Positions 1 through 8,555 of a stretch of DNA of 64,000 nucleotides are shown piece after piece. Position 1 is the first letter of the stretch; each line of letters opens with the position of its first letter. Origin of the DNA: Neisseriaceae bacterium JH1-16 (GTDB lineage: Bacteria; Pseudomonadota; Gammaproteobacteria; Burkholderiales; Chromobacteriaceae); contig JAPDNP010000004.1 of the NCBI GenBank assembly GCA_025989215.1, forward strand, positions 62,001 through 126,000, in the 5' to 3' direction. Under the pieces are notes generated by a model. It did no database searches and had not been told where the DNA came from. It was given only the letters and a program-made list of their open reading frames with translations. The position numbers were made by a program, and so were the translations under genes.

Positions 1-306
1 CACGCCGTGCTCGAGACCGACGCTGATGCCGGCCCCGACGAAGGCGAAGCTGGTGCCCATCACGCAAGGCAGTCGAATGCCAACAGGGCCGACGCCCTTG
101 CACTGGATGATGGTGACGACGCCCGAACCGAGCAGCGCCGCATTCACCAGCGCCACCACTTGGTCGGCGGGCAGCTTCAGCGCACCGCCGATCACCAGCG
201 GCACGGCGATAATGCCCCCCAGCGCCGCCAGCAGGTGCTGCATAGCAAGCAGGACGGTAGTCAGCAGCGGAGGACGATCCTCCACCTTGAAAAACAGTTG
301 TTCCAT
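1..306 (-). CDS. NCS2-family nucleobase (uracil/xanthine) permease, N-terminal part
   Basis: Reads into the window edge, so only the first 102 residues are present. The protein begins MEQLFFKVEDRPPLLTTVLL and continues with a hydrophobic QHLLA-type segment and a GIRLPCVMGTSFAF stretch, both typical of the first helices of NCS2 (nucleobase:cation symporter 2) proteins. The family imports uracil, xanthine or urate across the inner membrane with protons; the substrate cannot be told from this fragment. The ATG at 304-306 has an AGGAG ribosome site about 8 bases upstream. The remainder of the gene lies outside the window. Confidence 0.8.
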   Translation of the reverse strand, partial: MEQLFFKVEDRPPLLTTVLLAMQHLLAALGGIIAVPLVIGGALKLPADQVVALVNAALLGSGVVTIIQCKGVGPVGIRLPCVMGTSFAFVGAGISVGLEHGV

Positions 307-619
307 TCCGGTTTCTCCTAGTGTCGTGGCCGGTATCACCCGGCTCTGCAATGGTCATTCAGCCACCGCTATATTCTTTAATTTATATCGTGGCGGTCAA
401 TTCCATTTAAAGAATTTTTACGAGAAGCTAAGGTTCCGAGAGCCCGCCAGGAAACCCAATAATGACCAGCCTGTCGCCGTGCGATCGACCAGGGCCTTGT
501 CAGACAAGGATAAAATCGGAAATATTTTCCGAAAAATTGCAAATCAGCCTGTAAACCATTCCTGCAACAACGCTGGCGCAGTTCTTCGGCCAACCCGGCT
601 CGCCCCACCGACTACGCCA
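307..619. other. Intergenic region with AT-rich promoter zone and inverted repeat
   Basis: No convincing gene. The stretch around 370-420 is much richer in A/T than its surroundings and carries the 8-bp inverted repeat TTCTTTAA (374-381) and TTAAAGAA (407-414). It lies upstream of the permease on the minus strand and is the likely place for its promoter and a repressor site. A 76-codon open frame on the minus strand here has no recognisable features and I do not call it. Confidence 0.4.
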
Positions 620-650
620 TTGACATTGCCCGTAGGACAGACTCTAGAGT
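620..650 (+). promoter_or_regulatory. MerR-type promoter with 19-bp spacer
   Basis: A -35 TTGACA at 620-625 and a -10 TAGAGT at 645-650 are separated by exactly 19 bases. Promoters controlled by MerR-family activators have this over-long spacer, which the regulator untwists. The spacer contains the imperfect dyad TGCCC-GTA-GGACA. The MerR-family start codon is at 681, so the promoter probably drives that gene itself (autoregulation). Confidence 0.65.
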
Positions 651-680
651 AGGCAATCCCCATCCCATCGAGGACACCCC

Positions 681-1487
681 ATGCTGACCATCGGGAAGCT
701 CGCCAGCCTGTTGGGCATCACCCCCAAGACGCTGCGCCATTACGAGACGCTGGGCATCGTCGCCCCGGCCAGCGTCGGCGATCACAATGGCTACCGCTAC
801 TACAGCACCGCGCAGTTCGAGCGCCTGGAGCGGGTCGTCGCCTGGCGCCGCTTCGGCGTGCCGCTGAACGAGATCGCGACGCTGGTCCAGGCCGGCGGCC
901 TGGCCGATGCGGAAGCGGAACGCCAACTGCTGGCCGAGCAGCGCCAGCGCCTGCTCGACGACATCGCCGCCCAGCAGTGGCGGCTGGCGGCACTGGACAA
1001 CTGGCTGACCCGCCCCGCCACCCCGCTCGGCATCGAACTGGTCGAGCTCGCCCCGTTCAGCGTCACCGGCCTGGCCTGCCGCCTCGGCCAGGAAGACACC
1101 GACATCCCCGCGCTGTGGCAGCGCTTCATCCCGCGCGAGCACGAGCTGACCGTCGCCGGCGCCCCCGATGCCAGCTACGGGGTGTGTTTTCGCGACGCCG
1201 AGCAGCAGGACGGCTACCTGGCCGGGCTGGCCACCGCCGCCGATGCACCTCTGCCCGCCGGCATGCAACGGCTGACGATCGACGGCGGCCCCTATGTCCG
1301 CGCGCTGCACCACGGGCCGGTCGACAACCTGCCCGGCAGCTTCCGCCGCGCGCTGGAAGCGATCGAAGCCCGCGGCAACCTGCGGCTGCGCCCGGGCTGC
1401 GACTTCGAACGCTACGACGCGCGTTTCGTCGGCCCGAGCTCGCCCGACAGCGTCATCGAGCTCTACCTGCCCGTCGCGCTCGCCTGA
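681..1487 (+). CDS. MerR-family transcriptional regulator with GyrI-like effector domain
   Basis: 268 residues. Residues about 3-70 form the MerR winged helix-turn-helix (IGKLASLLGITPKTLRHYE, then GYRYYS), followed by a linker/dimerisation helix near 80-115 and a C-terminal half of the GyrI-like/AraC effector-binding type, as in BmrR-like multidrug sensors. It is expected to activate a long-spacer promoter when a small hydrophobic ligand binds the C-terminal domain. GAGGA before the ATG serves as ribosome site. No transporter lies next to it, so the only target visible here is its own promoter. It converges on the pirin gene. Confidence 0.85.
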   Translation: MLTIGKLASLLGITPKTLRHYETLGIVAPASVGDHNGYRYYSTAQFERLERVVAWRRFGVPLNEIATLVQAGGLADAEAERQLLAEQRQRLLDDIAAQQWRLAALDNWLTRPATPLGIELVELAPFSVTGLACRLGQEDTDIPALWQRFIPREHELTVAGAPDASYGVCFRDAEQQDGYLAGLATAADAPLPAGMQRLTIDGGPYVRALHHGPVDNLPGSFRRALEAIEARGNLRLRPGCDFERYDARFVGPSSPDSVIELYLPVALA

Positions 1488-1493
1488 CGCAAA

Positions 1494-1520
1494 ACGGGCC
1501 ACCCCGCAGGGTGGCCCGTT
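1494..1520. terminator. Terminator between merR-family gene and pirin
   Basis: An 11-bp perfect stem (1494-1504 with 1509-1519) and CGCA loop. On the minus strand it is followed by TTTT, so it serves the convergent pirin gene best and may be bidirectional. Confidence 0.75.
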
Positions 1521-1543
1521 GTCCTGACTAGCCGAAGCCGGCC

Positions 1544-2263
1544 TTACATCTGCGGCTGCTCGTTCGGGCGCAGCTCGAACACCAGCACCTCGGCGGCCTC
1601 GCCGTTGCTAAAGCGCAGCGCCTCTTCCTCGCGCACTCGGGCGCCATCACCCTCGTTGAAGCGGACGCCGTTCACCTCGATGCTGCCGCGCGCCACATGC
1701 ACATAGGCATAGCGCCCCGGCTCCAGCGCCAGTTCTGCCGACTCGGCACCGTCGAACAGCCCGGCCCATACCCGCGCCTCCTGGTAAACCGACAGCGAGC
1801 CATCAGCGCCATCCGGCGAAATGATCAAGCGCAGGCGGCCGCGCTTGTCCGCTTCGGTGAAATGCTGCTGCTGATAGCGCGGCTCCACGCCGCGCCGGTT
1901 CGGCACGATCCAGATCTGCAGGAAGTGCACCGGCGCCACCTCGGACGGATTGAACTCGCTGTGGCGAATGCCGGTGCCGGCGCTCATCATCTGCACGTCG
2001 CCCGGACGGATCTCCGAACCGGTCCCCATCGAGTCCTTGTGCGCCAGCGCCCCGTCCAGCACGTAGGAGAAGATCTCCATGTCGCGGTGCGGGTGGGCGC
2101 CGAAGCCCATGCCCGGCGCCACCTTGTCGTCGTTGATCACCAGCAGGTCGGAAAAGCCCAGTTGCTTCGGATCGTAGTAGTGACTGAACGAGAAGGTGTG
2201 GCGCGAGTCGAGCCAGCCGATTTGCGAAATGCCACGATCCTGTGCCTTGCGAAGTTCCAACAT
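1544..2263 (-). CDS. Pirin-family protein (YhhW-type quercetinase-like)
   Basis: 239 residues, the length of YhhW-type pirins. The metal-binding set of the family is intact: His57 and His59 (GAHPHRDME), His101 and Glu103 (GIRHSEF). The fold is a bicupin. E. coli YhhW has quercetin 2,3-dioxygenase activity in vitro, but the physiological substrate is unknown. It is transcribed divergently from the LysR gene at 2446, which is its likely regulator, as in many proteobacterial pirin-LysR pairs. The C-terminus (NEQPQM) lies just before the shared terminator. Confidence 0.9.
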   Translation of the reverse strand: MLELRKAQDRGISQIGWLDSRHTFSFSHYYDPKQLGFSDLLVINDDKVAPGMGFGAHPHRDMEIFSYVLDGALAHKDSMGTGSEIRPGDVQMMSAGTGIRHSEFNPSEVAPVHFLQIWIVPNRRGVEPRYQQQHFTEADKRGRLRLIISPDGADGSLSVYQEARVWAGLFDGAESAELALEPGRYAYVHVARGSIEVNGVRFNEGDGARVREEEALRFSNGEAAEVLVFELRPNEQPQM

Positions 2264-2296
2264 GGCCTGCTCCTGGTTGTCGTGCCGCCGTGGACT

Positions 2297-2434
2297 ATTT
2301 CGAAATTATCGATAACACTCGAATCGATTTTTCGCCTGCCGCGACCAGCACTAATTGGTCATGTGGCTATTATTCGCGATTCATCGCCGTTTCACAGCGA
2401 GCGTTTTGCACTAGACTTATCGAAAATTTCGAAA
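2297..2434. promoter_or_regulatory. Pirin/LysR intergenic operator pair
   Basis: The divergent intergenic region carries ATTTCGAAAT at 2297-2306, a perfect 10-bp palindrome close to the pirin start, and ATTTCGAAAG at 2426-2435 just upstream of the LysR ribosome site. The surrounding bases are unusually AT-rich. Two like sites, one per gene, suit a LysR regulator controlling both itself and pirin; this is inference. Confidence 0.45.
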
Positions 2435-2445
2435 GGTATTCGACC

Positions 2446-3351
2446 GTGCTGAAACTGTCACTCGAAGCCATCCAGATCATCGACGCCATCGCCCGCCACG
2501 GCTCGTTCTCGGCCGCCGCCGAGGAGCTGCACAAGGTGCCGTCGACGATCTCGTACAGCGTGGCCAAACTGGAAGAACAGCTCGGCATGCAGCTGTTCGA
2601 CCGGCTCGGCCAGGGCGTGGCGCTGACCCGGGTCGGCGAGGAATTGCTCAACGAGGGGCGCTGGCTGGTGCAGGCCGCCGGCGACCTGGAAAGCCGGCTG
2701 CGTCGCGTCGCCTCTGGTTTCGAGGCCGAGCTGCGCCTGGTGCACGATGCGATGATTCCGGGCGCCGCGCTGATCCCCGATATCGCCGCCTTCGAGGCGC
2801 TGCAGTGCGGCACCCGGCTGCGCCTCGCCAGCGAAACGATGACCGGCAGCTGGGAGGCACTGAAGGACGGCCGTGCCGACCTGGTGATCGCCGCTGGCGA
2901 AGGGCCGAGCGGCGGCGGCTACCAGGCGATACCAGTCGGCACCCTTGAGTTCGCCTTCTGCGTCGCCCCCACCCACCCGCTGGCGGCGCTGCCCCAGCCG
3001 CTCAGCAGCGAGGCGCTGCGCCTGTCCACCGCCATCGTCATCGCCGACAGCGCACGCAGCCTGCCCTCGCGCACCATCGGCCTGCTGTCCGGCCAGGCGC
3101 GGCTGACCGTCGCCGACATCCGCACCAAGATCGCCCTGCAGGTCGCCGGCCTGGGACACGGCTTCCTGCCGCGCGCCTTGGTGGCGCGCGAGTTGGCCGA
3201 AGGCACGCTGATCGAACTGGCCGTCGCCGAGGCCAAGCCGCTGGAAACCTTCTGGCTGGCCTGGCGCCCCGGCGAACAGGGTGCCGCGCTGCAGTGGTGG
3301 CGCGAGCGCTTGAACCGCCCGCTGCTGCCGGCACTATTGCAGCCCGCCTGA
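2446..3351 (+). CDS. LysR-family transcriptional regulator (pirin-associated)
   Basis: Starting at the GTG at 2446 the product is 301 residues, normal for LysR proteins, and begins MLKLSLEAIQIIDAIARHGS followed by the winged HTH (SAAAEELHKVPSTISYSVAKL). A longer upstream frame exists, but AAAGG about 9 bases before this GTG and the family N-terminus decide the start. The C-terminal two-thirds is the usual periplasmic-binding-like effector domain. Divergent from pirin. Confidence 0.88.
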   Translation: MLKLSLEAIQIIDAIARHGSFSAAAEELHKVPSTISYSVAKLEEQLGMQLFDRLGQGVALTRVGEELLNEGRWLVQAAGDLESRLRRVASGFEAELRLVHDAMIPGAALIPDIAAFEALQCGTRLRLASETMTGSWEALKDGRADLVIAAGEGPSGGGYQAIPVGTLEFAFCVAPTHPLAALPQPLSSEALRLSTAIVIADSARSLPSRTIGLLSGQARLTVADIRTKIALQVAGLGHGFLPRALVARELAEGTLIELAVAEAKPLETFWLAWRPGEQGAALQWWRERLNRPLLPALLQPA

Positions 3352-3478
3352 GTCGGCATCGGTGCCTGATTCGGTCGATGTAAAAATACAAACGTCATTT
3401 TTAGCTGGTTTTGCTATGTTAATTTGATGCCACATTGACCACTCCACCGCATGCACCTATCCGACTGAGAGATCCGCC

Positions 3479-4801
3479 ATGGCCTGGTTCGTTCGCAGCT
3501 CCTTTCTCGATGCCCTCTCCGATACCCTGTCCAACACCGAGCACGATGCCGTGCCGCGCTGGCCGGTACCGCGCCACTCCCGCGAATACGCGCTATTGCA
3601 GGCACAACGCCGCCACTGGGACAAACTGAACGCAGCTGTCGACGAGGCCCGCGCCGCGCCACTTGCGTGCGACGATGGCGAAACGCAGCAGCAGCTGGCC
3701 GCCGCCCGGCAGCATATCGCCGAGTTGCAGCTGCGCTTCGAGCTGGTCAACGCTGCGGCCAGCGAAGGCCTGTGGGACATGACGGTGGTCGCCGGCGACC
3801 CGGTCAACTCCGGCAACGCCTTCTGGTGGTCGCCGCAGTTTCGCCAGATGCTCGGCTTTGAAGACGAGCGCGACTTCCCTAACGTGCTGGGCAGTTGGGC
3901 CAACCGGCTGCACCCGGACGATCGCGAGCGCACCCTCGCCGCCTTCGCCGCCCATCTGAACGACCGCAGCGGCCGCACGCCCTACGATGTGGTCTACCGG
4001 CTGCAGTTGAAAAGCGGTGCCTACCGCTGGTTCCGCGCCCGCGGCGCCACCCGGCGCGATGCCGGCGGCGTGCCGCTGCGCGTGGCCGGCTCGCTGGCCG
4101 ACATCACCGACGAGCGCGAACGCGACGCCGAACTGGAAAAGACGCTGACCCGCTTCGAGCTGGCGCGCGAACTGTTGGTCGAAGGTCTGTGGGACATGGA
4201 GGTGGTCGCCGGCGACCCGGTCAACCCGAAAAACGCCTTCTGGTGGTCGCGCCAGTTCCGTCGGCTGATCGGCTTCACCAGCCAGGCCGACTTCCCCGAC
4301 GTGCTCGACAGCTGGGCCTCGCGCCTGCACCCGGACGACAAAGACGCCACCCTGAAGGCGTTCGAAGCCCACCTGACCGACCGTAGCGGCAAGACCTCCT
4401 ACGACGTCGAATACCGGCTCAAATGCCGTGACGAGCAGTACCGCTGGTTCCGCGCCGTCGGCCAGACCCGCCGCCGCGACGACGGCACGCCGCTGCGCGT
4501 GGTCGGTGCGCTGATCGACATCCACGCCGAGAAGGCCGCCGCAGAGAACGACCAGGTCAAGCAGCAGCACCTGCAACTGGAAAAGAGCCTGAGCGAGATC
4601 GCCGGCATCGTAGTGACGATCCAGCAGATCGCCAACCAGACCAATCTGCTGGCGCTGAATGCCGCCATCGAGGCGGCGCGCGCCGGCGAAGCCGGCCGCG
4701 GTTTCGCGGTGGTGGCCGACGAAGTGCGCAAGTTGGCCGAACGCACCCGCGAGGCGACGCTGGTCGTGGAGCGGTTGGTGAATCAGGAAAGCGGCCGCTG
4801 A
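3479..4801 (+). CDS. Soluble PAS-PAS chemoreceptor-like protein with half-length signalling domain
   Basis: 440 residues, no membrane segment or signal peptide. A coiled N-terminal region (to about 85) is followed by two tandem PAS domains (about 85-205 and 225-345) that are near copies of each other: both contain EGLWDM, VAGDPVN, NAFWWS and HPDD. Residues about 360-425 carry the conserved chemoreceptor hairpin ([19 protein letters not shown] ... [11 protein letters not shown]), after which the protein ends within about 17 residues. The returning methylation helix and any CheR-binding tail are missing. It probably senses a cytoplasmic redox or ligand signal and contacts CheA/CheW, but cannot be a standard adaptable receptor. 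Confidence 0.85.
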   Translation: MAWFVRSSFLDALSDTLSNTEHDAVPRWPVPRHSREYALLQAQRRHWDKLNAAVDEARAAPLACDDGETQQQLAAARQHIAELQLRFELVNAAASEGLWDMTVVAGDPVNSGNAFWWSPQFRQMLGFEDERDFPNVLGSWANRLHPDDRERTLAAFAAHLNDRSGRTPYDVVYRLQLKSGAYRWFRARGATRRDAGGVPLRVAGSLADITDERERDAELEKTLTRFELARELLVEGLWDMEVVAGDPVNPKNAFWWSRQFRRLIGFTSQADFPDVLDSWASRLHPDDKDATLKAFEAHLTDRSGKTSYDVEYRLKCRDEQYRWFRAVGQTRRRDDGTPLRVVGALIDIHAEKAAAENDQVKQQHLQLEKSLSEIAGIVVTIQQIANQTNLLALNAAIEAARAGEAGRGFAVVADEVRKLAERTREATLVVERLVNQESGR

Positions 4802-4870
4802 GTCCAGGCTCCCGGTCTCGACGCCCGACGGCTCCCCGATACGCTTATCACGGCAGCCCCTCCACCACAC

Positions 4871-5821
4871 TCATGCCCTGGAGAGGGCCTGTCCCTCGCC
4901 GGCCAGCTCCGCCACCAGCCAGTCGAGAAACACCGTCATGTGCTGACGCTTGCCGAAACTGCGGTCGGCCGAGAACACCAGATAGCCGTTGCCGGTGCTG
5001 GCGTAATCGGGAAACGGCTGGCACAGCCGGTTGGCCAGCAGGTCCTCGCGGATCAGCAGCGGGTCGGCGATGGTCAGGCCGATGCCGCGGCTGGCCGCCT
5101 CCAGCGCCATGTGATCGGTGTCGAAGAACTGCTCGCGTTGCACCTTGCCCCAGCGCCGGCCGATCGCCTCGAACCAGCAGCGCCAGTCGTGCTGGTCGCG
5201 CGAGGGATGGATCAGCAGCTGTTCGGCCAGCCGCTCCAGCGACGGCGGCGAGCCCAGTTCGGCCAACAGCGCCGGGCTGCATACCGGGGTGATCTGCTCG
5301 ACGTGGATCGCCACCCCGTCGGCGGTAAGCGGCGCGTAGTGGATCACCAGATCGTAGAGGTCCCAGCGGAAGTACGGCTCGTTCTCCCACACCGTGGTCA
5401 GGTGGATCTGGATGTCGGGATGGCGGCGATAGAAGTCGCCCAGGCGCGGCACCAGCCAGCGCACCGCAAACGATGGCGAGGAGCGCAGCCGGATCGCGTT
5501 GTGCTGTTCGGCCAACGAGGCGCAGGTCTGGCCGATCATCGCCAGCGCCTGGTGGGCGGTCTCGAACAGAATCTCGCCCTCGCCGGTCAAGAGCGGGCTC
5601 TTGGAGGCGCGGTCGAACACCGCGAAGCCCAGGTGCCTTTCCAGATTGCGCACCTGGTGGCTGACCGCGCTCTGGGTCAGAAACAACTCCTCGGCCGCGC
5701 GCGAGAAGCTCTTGCAGCGGACGACGGTCACGAACACGCGCAAGGCGTGCAGCGGGGGCAGCTTGTCCATCGACGACGCAGATACCGGTGAAGGAAGAAA
5801 GGCGGAGTCCGGCATGGCCAT
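4871..5821 (-). CDS. LysR-family transcriptional regulator (GcvA-like)
   Basis: LysR protein of about 300 residues. The family start MDKLPPLHALRVFVTV would be at 5770; ATGs at 5821 and 5860 are in frame and none has a clear ribosome site. I chose 5821, which begins 14 bases after the stop of the upstream racemase gene, so translational coupling is possible. The HTH (SRAAEELFLTQSAVSHQVRNL) and the RWLVPRL effector-domain start resemble GcvA/AmpR-type regulators. It forms an operon with the alanine racemase and amino-acid-binding protein genes. Confidence 0.85.
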   Translation of the reverse strand: MAMPDSAFLPSPVSASSMDKLPPLHALRVFVTVVRCKSFSRAAEELFLTQSAVSHQVRNLERHLGFAVFDRASKSPLLTGEGEILFETAHQALAMIGQTCASLAEQHNAIRLRSSPSFAVRWLVPRLGDFYRRHPDIQIHLTTVWENEPYFRWDLYDLVIHYAPLTADGVAIHVEQITPVCSPALLAELGSPPSLERLAEQLLIHPSRDQHDWRCWFEAIGRRWGKVQREQFFDTDHMALEAASRGIGLTIADPLLIREDLLANRLCQPFPDYASTGNGYLVFSADRSFGKRQHMTVFLDWLVAELAGEGQALSRA

Positions 5822-5834
5822 GCCCGTCTGCAGC

Positions 5835-6929
5835 TCAGGCAGCGGCGGACTCCTCGGCATTCAATACCACGACCGGTACGCGGTTTGTCAACGCGCACTG
5901 CAGCTCCTCGCCCACCGTGCCGCAGTGCGCCGCCACCTCGTCGGCGCCCAGCGTTGCGGCCCCCCACAGCGTCGCCACGTCGCCCACCTGCACCGACGCC
6001 AACGCCGACACATCCACCGCGATCGCGTTCATCGCCACACGGCCCACTAGGCCGACCCGCTGGCCGTGCAACAACACCGGCGTGCCGTTGGGTGCCTGGC
6101 GCGGATAGCCGTCGCCGTAGCCGCAGCCGAGCACCGCCACCCGCATCGGCCGCTCGGCGGTGAAGGTGGCGCCATAGCCCAAACTGTCGCCCGCCTCCAG
6201 CGTGCTCACCGACACCACCCGAGCACACAGCGCCAGCACCGGCCGGGTGTCGGGCAGGTAACGCCGGTCCGGGTAGAACACATTGTTGCCGTACAGCAGT
6301 GCGCCCAAACGCGCCCAGGCACCACGGGTCTGCGGATAGCGCAGCGCCGCCGCGGTGTTGGCAGCGCTGAACGGCAGGCCGCTTTCGGCCACCAGTGGGG
6401 CGAAACGCTGCCACTGCACGTCGATGCCGCTGTCCAGATTGTCGGCATTGGCGAAATGGGTCATCAGCCCGCGCAAGCGCAGGTGCGACAAGACCGCCAG
6501 CCGCGCCAGCACCTCGGGCACTCGCTCCGGCGCGAAGCCGAAGCGGTTCATGCCGGTATTGACCTTCAGCCAGACCGAGAGCGGCGCGCGGGACGCCTCC
6601 AACAAGGCCAGCTGATGCGGCGCATGCACGACCAGGGTCAGCCCCAGCGCCTCAGCGTCGCACAGCTCGGCCGCGTCCTGCACGCCCTCCAGCAGCAGGA
6701 TGTCGCCGGTGAAGCCTGCGCGGCGCAGCCGCTCGGCGTCGGCCATCTGAATCACCGCGTAGCCGGCCGCCCGGTTGCCCAGGCAGGCCGCCATGCGCAG
6801 CAAGCCGTGACCGTAGGCGTCGGACTTGCCGACCACATAGCAGCCGGTGTCGCCGAGCAGCCCCTCGGCCAAGGCGAAGTTATGCAGCAGCGCGGCATTG
6901 TCGAAAGTAGCGAAAACGGGATAACGCAT
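5835..6929 (-). CDS. alr: Alanine racemase
   Basis: 364 residues from the ATG at 6927-6929. Fold-type III PLP enzyme interconverting L- and D-alanine. Lys35 in VVGKSDAYGHG is the Schiff-base lysine, and GYGATF near residue 250 supplies the catalytic tyrosine region. The usual RVSMD motif near the C-terminal active site reads GRVAMNAIAVD here, a divergence worth noting for substrate range. It lies between a periplasmic amino-acid-binding protein gene and a LysR gene, which suggests a catabolic or broad-specificity racemase rather than the housekeeping copy; this is inference. Confidence 0.88.
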   Translation of the reverse strand: MRYPVFATFDNAALLHNFALAEGLLGDTGCYVVGKSDAYGHGLLRMAACLGNRAAGYAVIQMADAERLRRAGFTGDILLLEGVQDAAELCDAEALGLTLVVHAPHQLALLEASRAPLSVWLKVNTGMNRFGFAPERVPEVLARLAVLSHLRLRGLMTHFANADNLDSGIDVQWQRFAPLVAESGLPFSAANTAAALRYPQTRGAWARLGALLYGNNVFYPDRRYLPDTRPVLALCARVVSVSTLEAGDSLGYGATFTAERPMRVAVLGCGYGDGYPRQAPNGTPVLLHGQRVGLVGRVAMNAIAVDVSALASVQVGDVATLWGAATLGADEVAAHCGTVGEELQCALTNRVPVVVLNAEESAAA

Positions 6930-6969
6930 GATGGCACTCGCGGCCCTCCACAGAGGAAGGGCCGAACGC

Positions 6970-7728
6970 TCAGTGGTTTTGCGGGTAGATGTCGAAGCTG
7001 AAGTAGCGCTTCTCGATGGTGCGGTAGGTGCCGTCGGCCAGCAGGGACTTGAGCGCGACGTTGATCTTGCCCAACAGCTCGGCATTGCCCTTCTGCACCG
7101 CGATGCCCGAGCCCATGTAGTACTTCGGATCGTTCATCACCGGGCCGACGAAGGCATAGCCCTTACCGGACGGCTTGTGCAGGAAATCGGCTTCGCCGAC
7201 GGTGGCATCGACGTAGACGTAGTCGACGCGGCCGCTGGTCAGGTCGAGAAAGGCGTCGGTGATCTTGTTGTACACCTTCACCTGGCTGCCATTACGCCCC
7301 CACTTCTCGTTGGCTTCCTTCATCTGGATCGAGCCGCGCAGTACGCCGACGCGCCGGCCCTTGTACCAGCTCTCGCCGACCGGCGTGCCTTCCTTGGCGA
7401 TCAGCCGGCCCGGGATGCTGAAATACATATTGCTGAAGCTGACCACCCGAGCCCGCTCCGGGGTGATATTCATCGAGGCGATCGCCACATCGTATTTCTT
7501 CGCCTGCAGCGCCGGGATGATGCCATCGAAGTCCTGCGCCGACAGCTGGCAATCGGCCTTCATCCGCTCGCACAGCGCGCGGGCGATGTCGGCGTCGAAG
7601 CCCACAATGGAACCGTCCGGATTGAGCTTGGAAAACGGCGGATAGCTCGGATCGGTAGCGATGCGCAGCGGCTGGGCCTGAGCGCCGGCAGCCGCTAGCA
7701 GACAAACTAGAGCAAGCATTTTTTTCAT
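6970..7728 (-). CDS. Periplasmic amino-acid-binding protein (ArgT/HisJ type) of an ABC transporter
   Basis: 252 residues with a cleavable signal peptide (MKKMLALVCLLAAAGAQAQ). The mature part opens PLRIATDPSYPPFSKLNPDG and contains GFDADIARALC, typical of family-3 solute-binding proteins for lysine/arginine/ornithine/histidine. No permease or ATPase gene is adjacent, so it is an orphan subunit. It heads the operon with alr and the LysR gene. GGAAG lies upstream of the ATG. Confidence 0.88.
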   Translation of the reverse strand: MKKMLALVCLLAAAGAQAQPLRIATDPSYPPFSKLNPDGSIVGFDADIARALCERMKADCQLSAQDFDGIIPALQAKKYDVAIASMNITPERARVVSFSNMYFSIPGRLIAKEGTPVGESWYKGRRVGVLRGSIQMKEANEKWGRNGSQVKVYNKITDAFLDLTSGRVDYVYVDATVGEADFLHKPSGKGYAFVGPVMNDPKYYMGSGIAVQKGNAELLGKINVALKSLLADGTYRTIEKRYFSFDIYPQNH

Positions 7729-8044
7729 GGCAGGACGCTTCCCTTGTAGAGGTGGTTGGCTCGGCGAGGCGCCGATTCTTGCGTTGCTGAGCCTGAGATT
7801 AGGGGGAGAGCGCGCCGTGTTTCAAATGAATTACATTGCAGAAAAATGAATTTATTTCATCATAACAATGGTCTTGATTGTTCTAGGTCATTCATGCCAT
7901 GCACGAATTCACTGCACGGATAGCGGAGGCCTCTGGCGATGGGGCCAATAGAGAAAGTCGGGCTGGCGATACTGGGAGCGTGTGCAATTAGCGCCGCCGA
8001 CCGGTATTCGCCCGCCTGCAGCAGCGTCGGGGCAGCGCGTTGTG
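7729..8044. promoter_or_regulatory. Promoter region of the binding-protein/alr operon
   Basis: About 316 bases without a convincing gene. It contains an AT-rich core (7820-7890) with two direct copies of ATGAATT at 7826 and 7846, two helical turns apart. The layout loosely resembles paired ArgR boxes, fitting a basic-amino-acid-binding protein, but the second half-sites are poor matches. Confidence 0.35.
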
Positions 8045-8503
8045 CTAGCCGGCAGAAGAGGAGCTTGCGACGTCAGGCGAACGATATTCCATCAGCAGAT
8101 AGGGACCATCCGGGCCACTGCCCTCACCGGAAACTCGCCATCCCTGGGACAGGTAAAACTGCTTCGCCCTGTCGTTGTCGGCCAGGCACTTGAGCGTAGG
8201 CGCCTGAGAGAAAAACGCCTGGCAGCCGAGCAGCAACGCTCGCCCTATGCCGCGCCGCTGATACTGCGGATGCACATATAGATGGTGCAGGAAGCTGTCC
8301 GCCTCCCATATCGCAGCGAAACCGACCGGCATTTCCCCGCAGGTGGCGACCAGGACCCTCTCCCCGTCCGTCTGGGCATCAAAGTCCGCAAGCGAATAGT
8401 CGGCCGAACTGAGCCAAGAAAAGGCGGAGCTTCGCGCAACGACGAAGAGGACGGCGAGCGCCTGGCGATCGGACTCCTGAAACTCCCGGATACGGATATC
8501 CAT
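8045..8503 (-). CDS. GNAT-family N-acetyltransferase
   Basis: 152 residues from MDIRIREFQESDRQAL (an in-frame start 4 codons upstream is possible). It shows the GNAT core: a beta-alpha N-terminus, LYVHPQYQRRGIGRALL (acetyl-CoA pyrophosphate loop QRRGIG), and NDRAKQFYLSQGW, the late alpha4/beta5 signature. The substrate is unknown. It stands alone, in the same direction as the neighbouring hydrolase gene. Confidence 0.85.
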   Translation of the reverse strand: MDIRIREFQESDRQALAVLFVVARSSAFSWLSSADYSLADFDAQTDGERVLVATCGEMPVGFAAIWEADSFLHHLYVHPQYQRRGIGRALLLGCQAFFSQAPTLKCLADNDRAKQFYLSQGWRVSGEGSGPDGPYLLMEYRSPDVASSSSAG

Positions 8504-8555
8504 GCGTCGGTCCACTGTCCTGATTAAGCGACTGATCGAAGGAAGTGCTAGTGGG

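Noticed and set aside
307-619. 76-codon minus-strand frame (378-608)
   Set aside because: No domain, no ribosome site, and it covers the AT-rich promoter zone of the permease.
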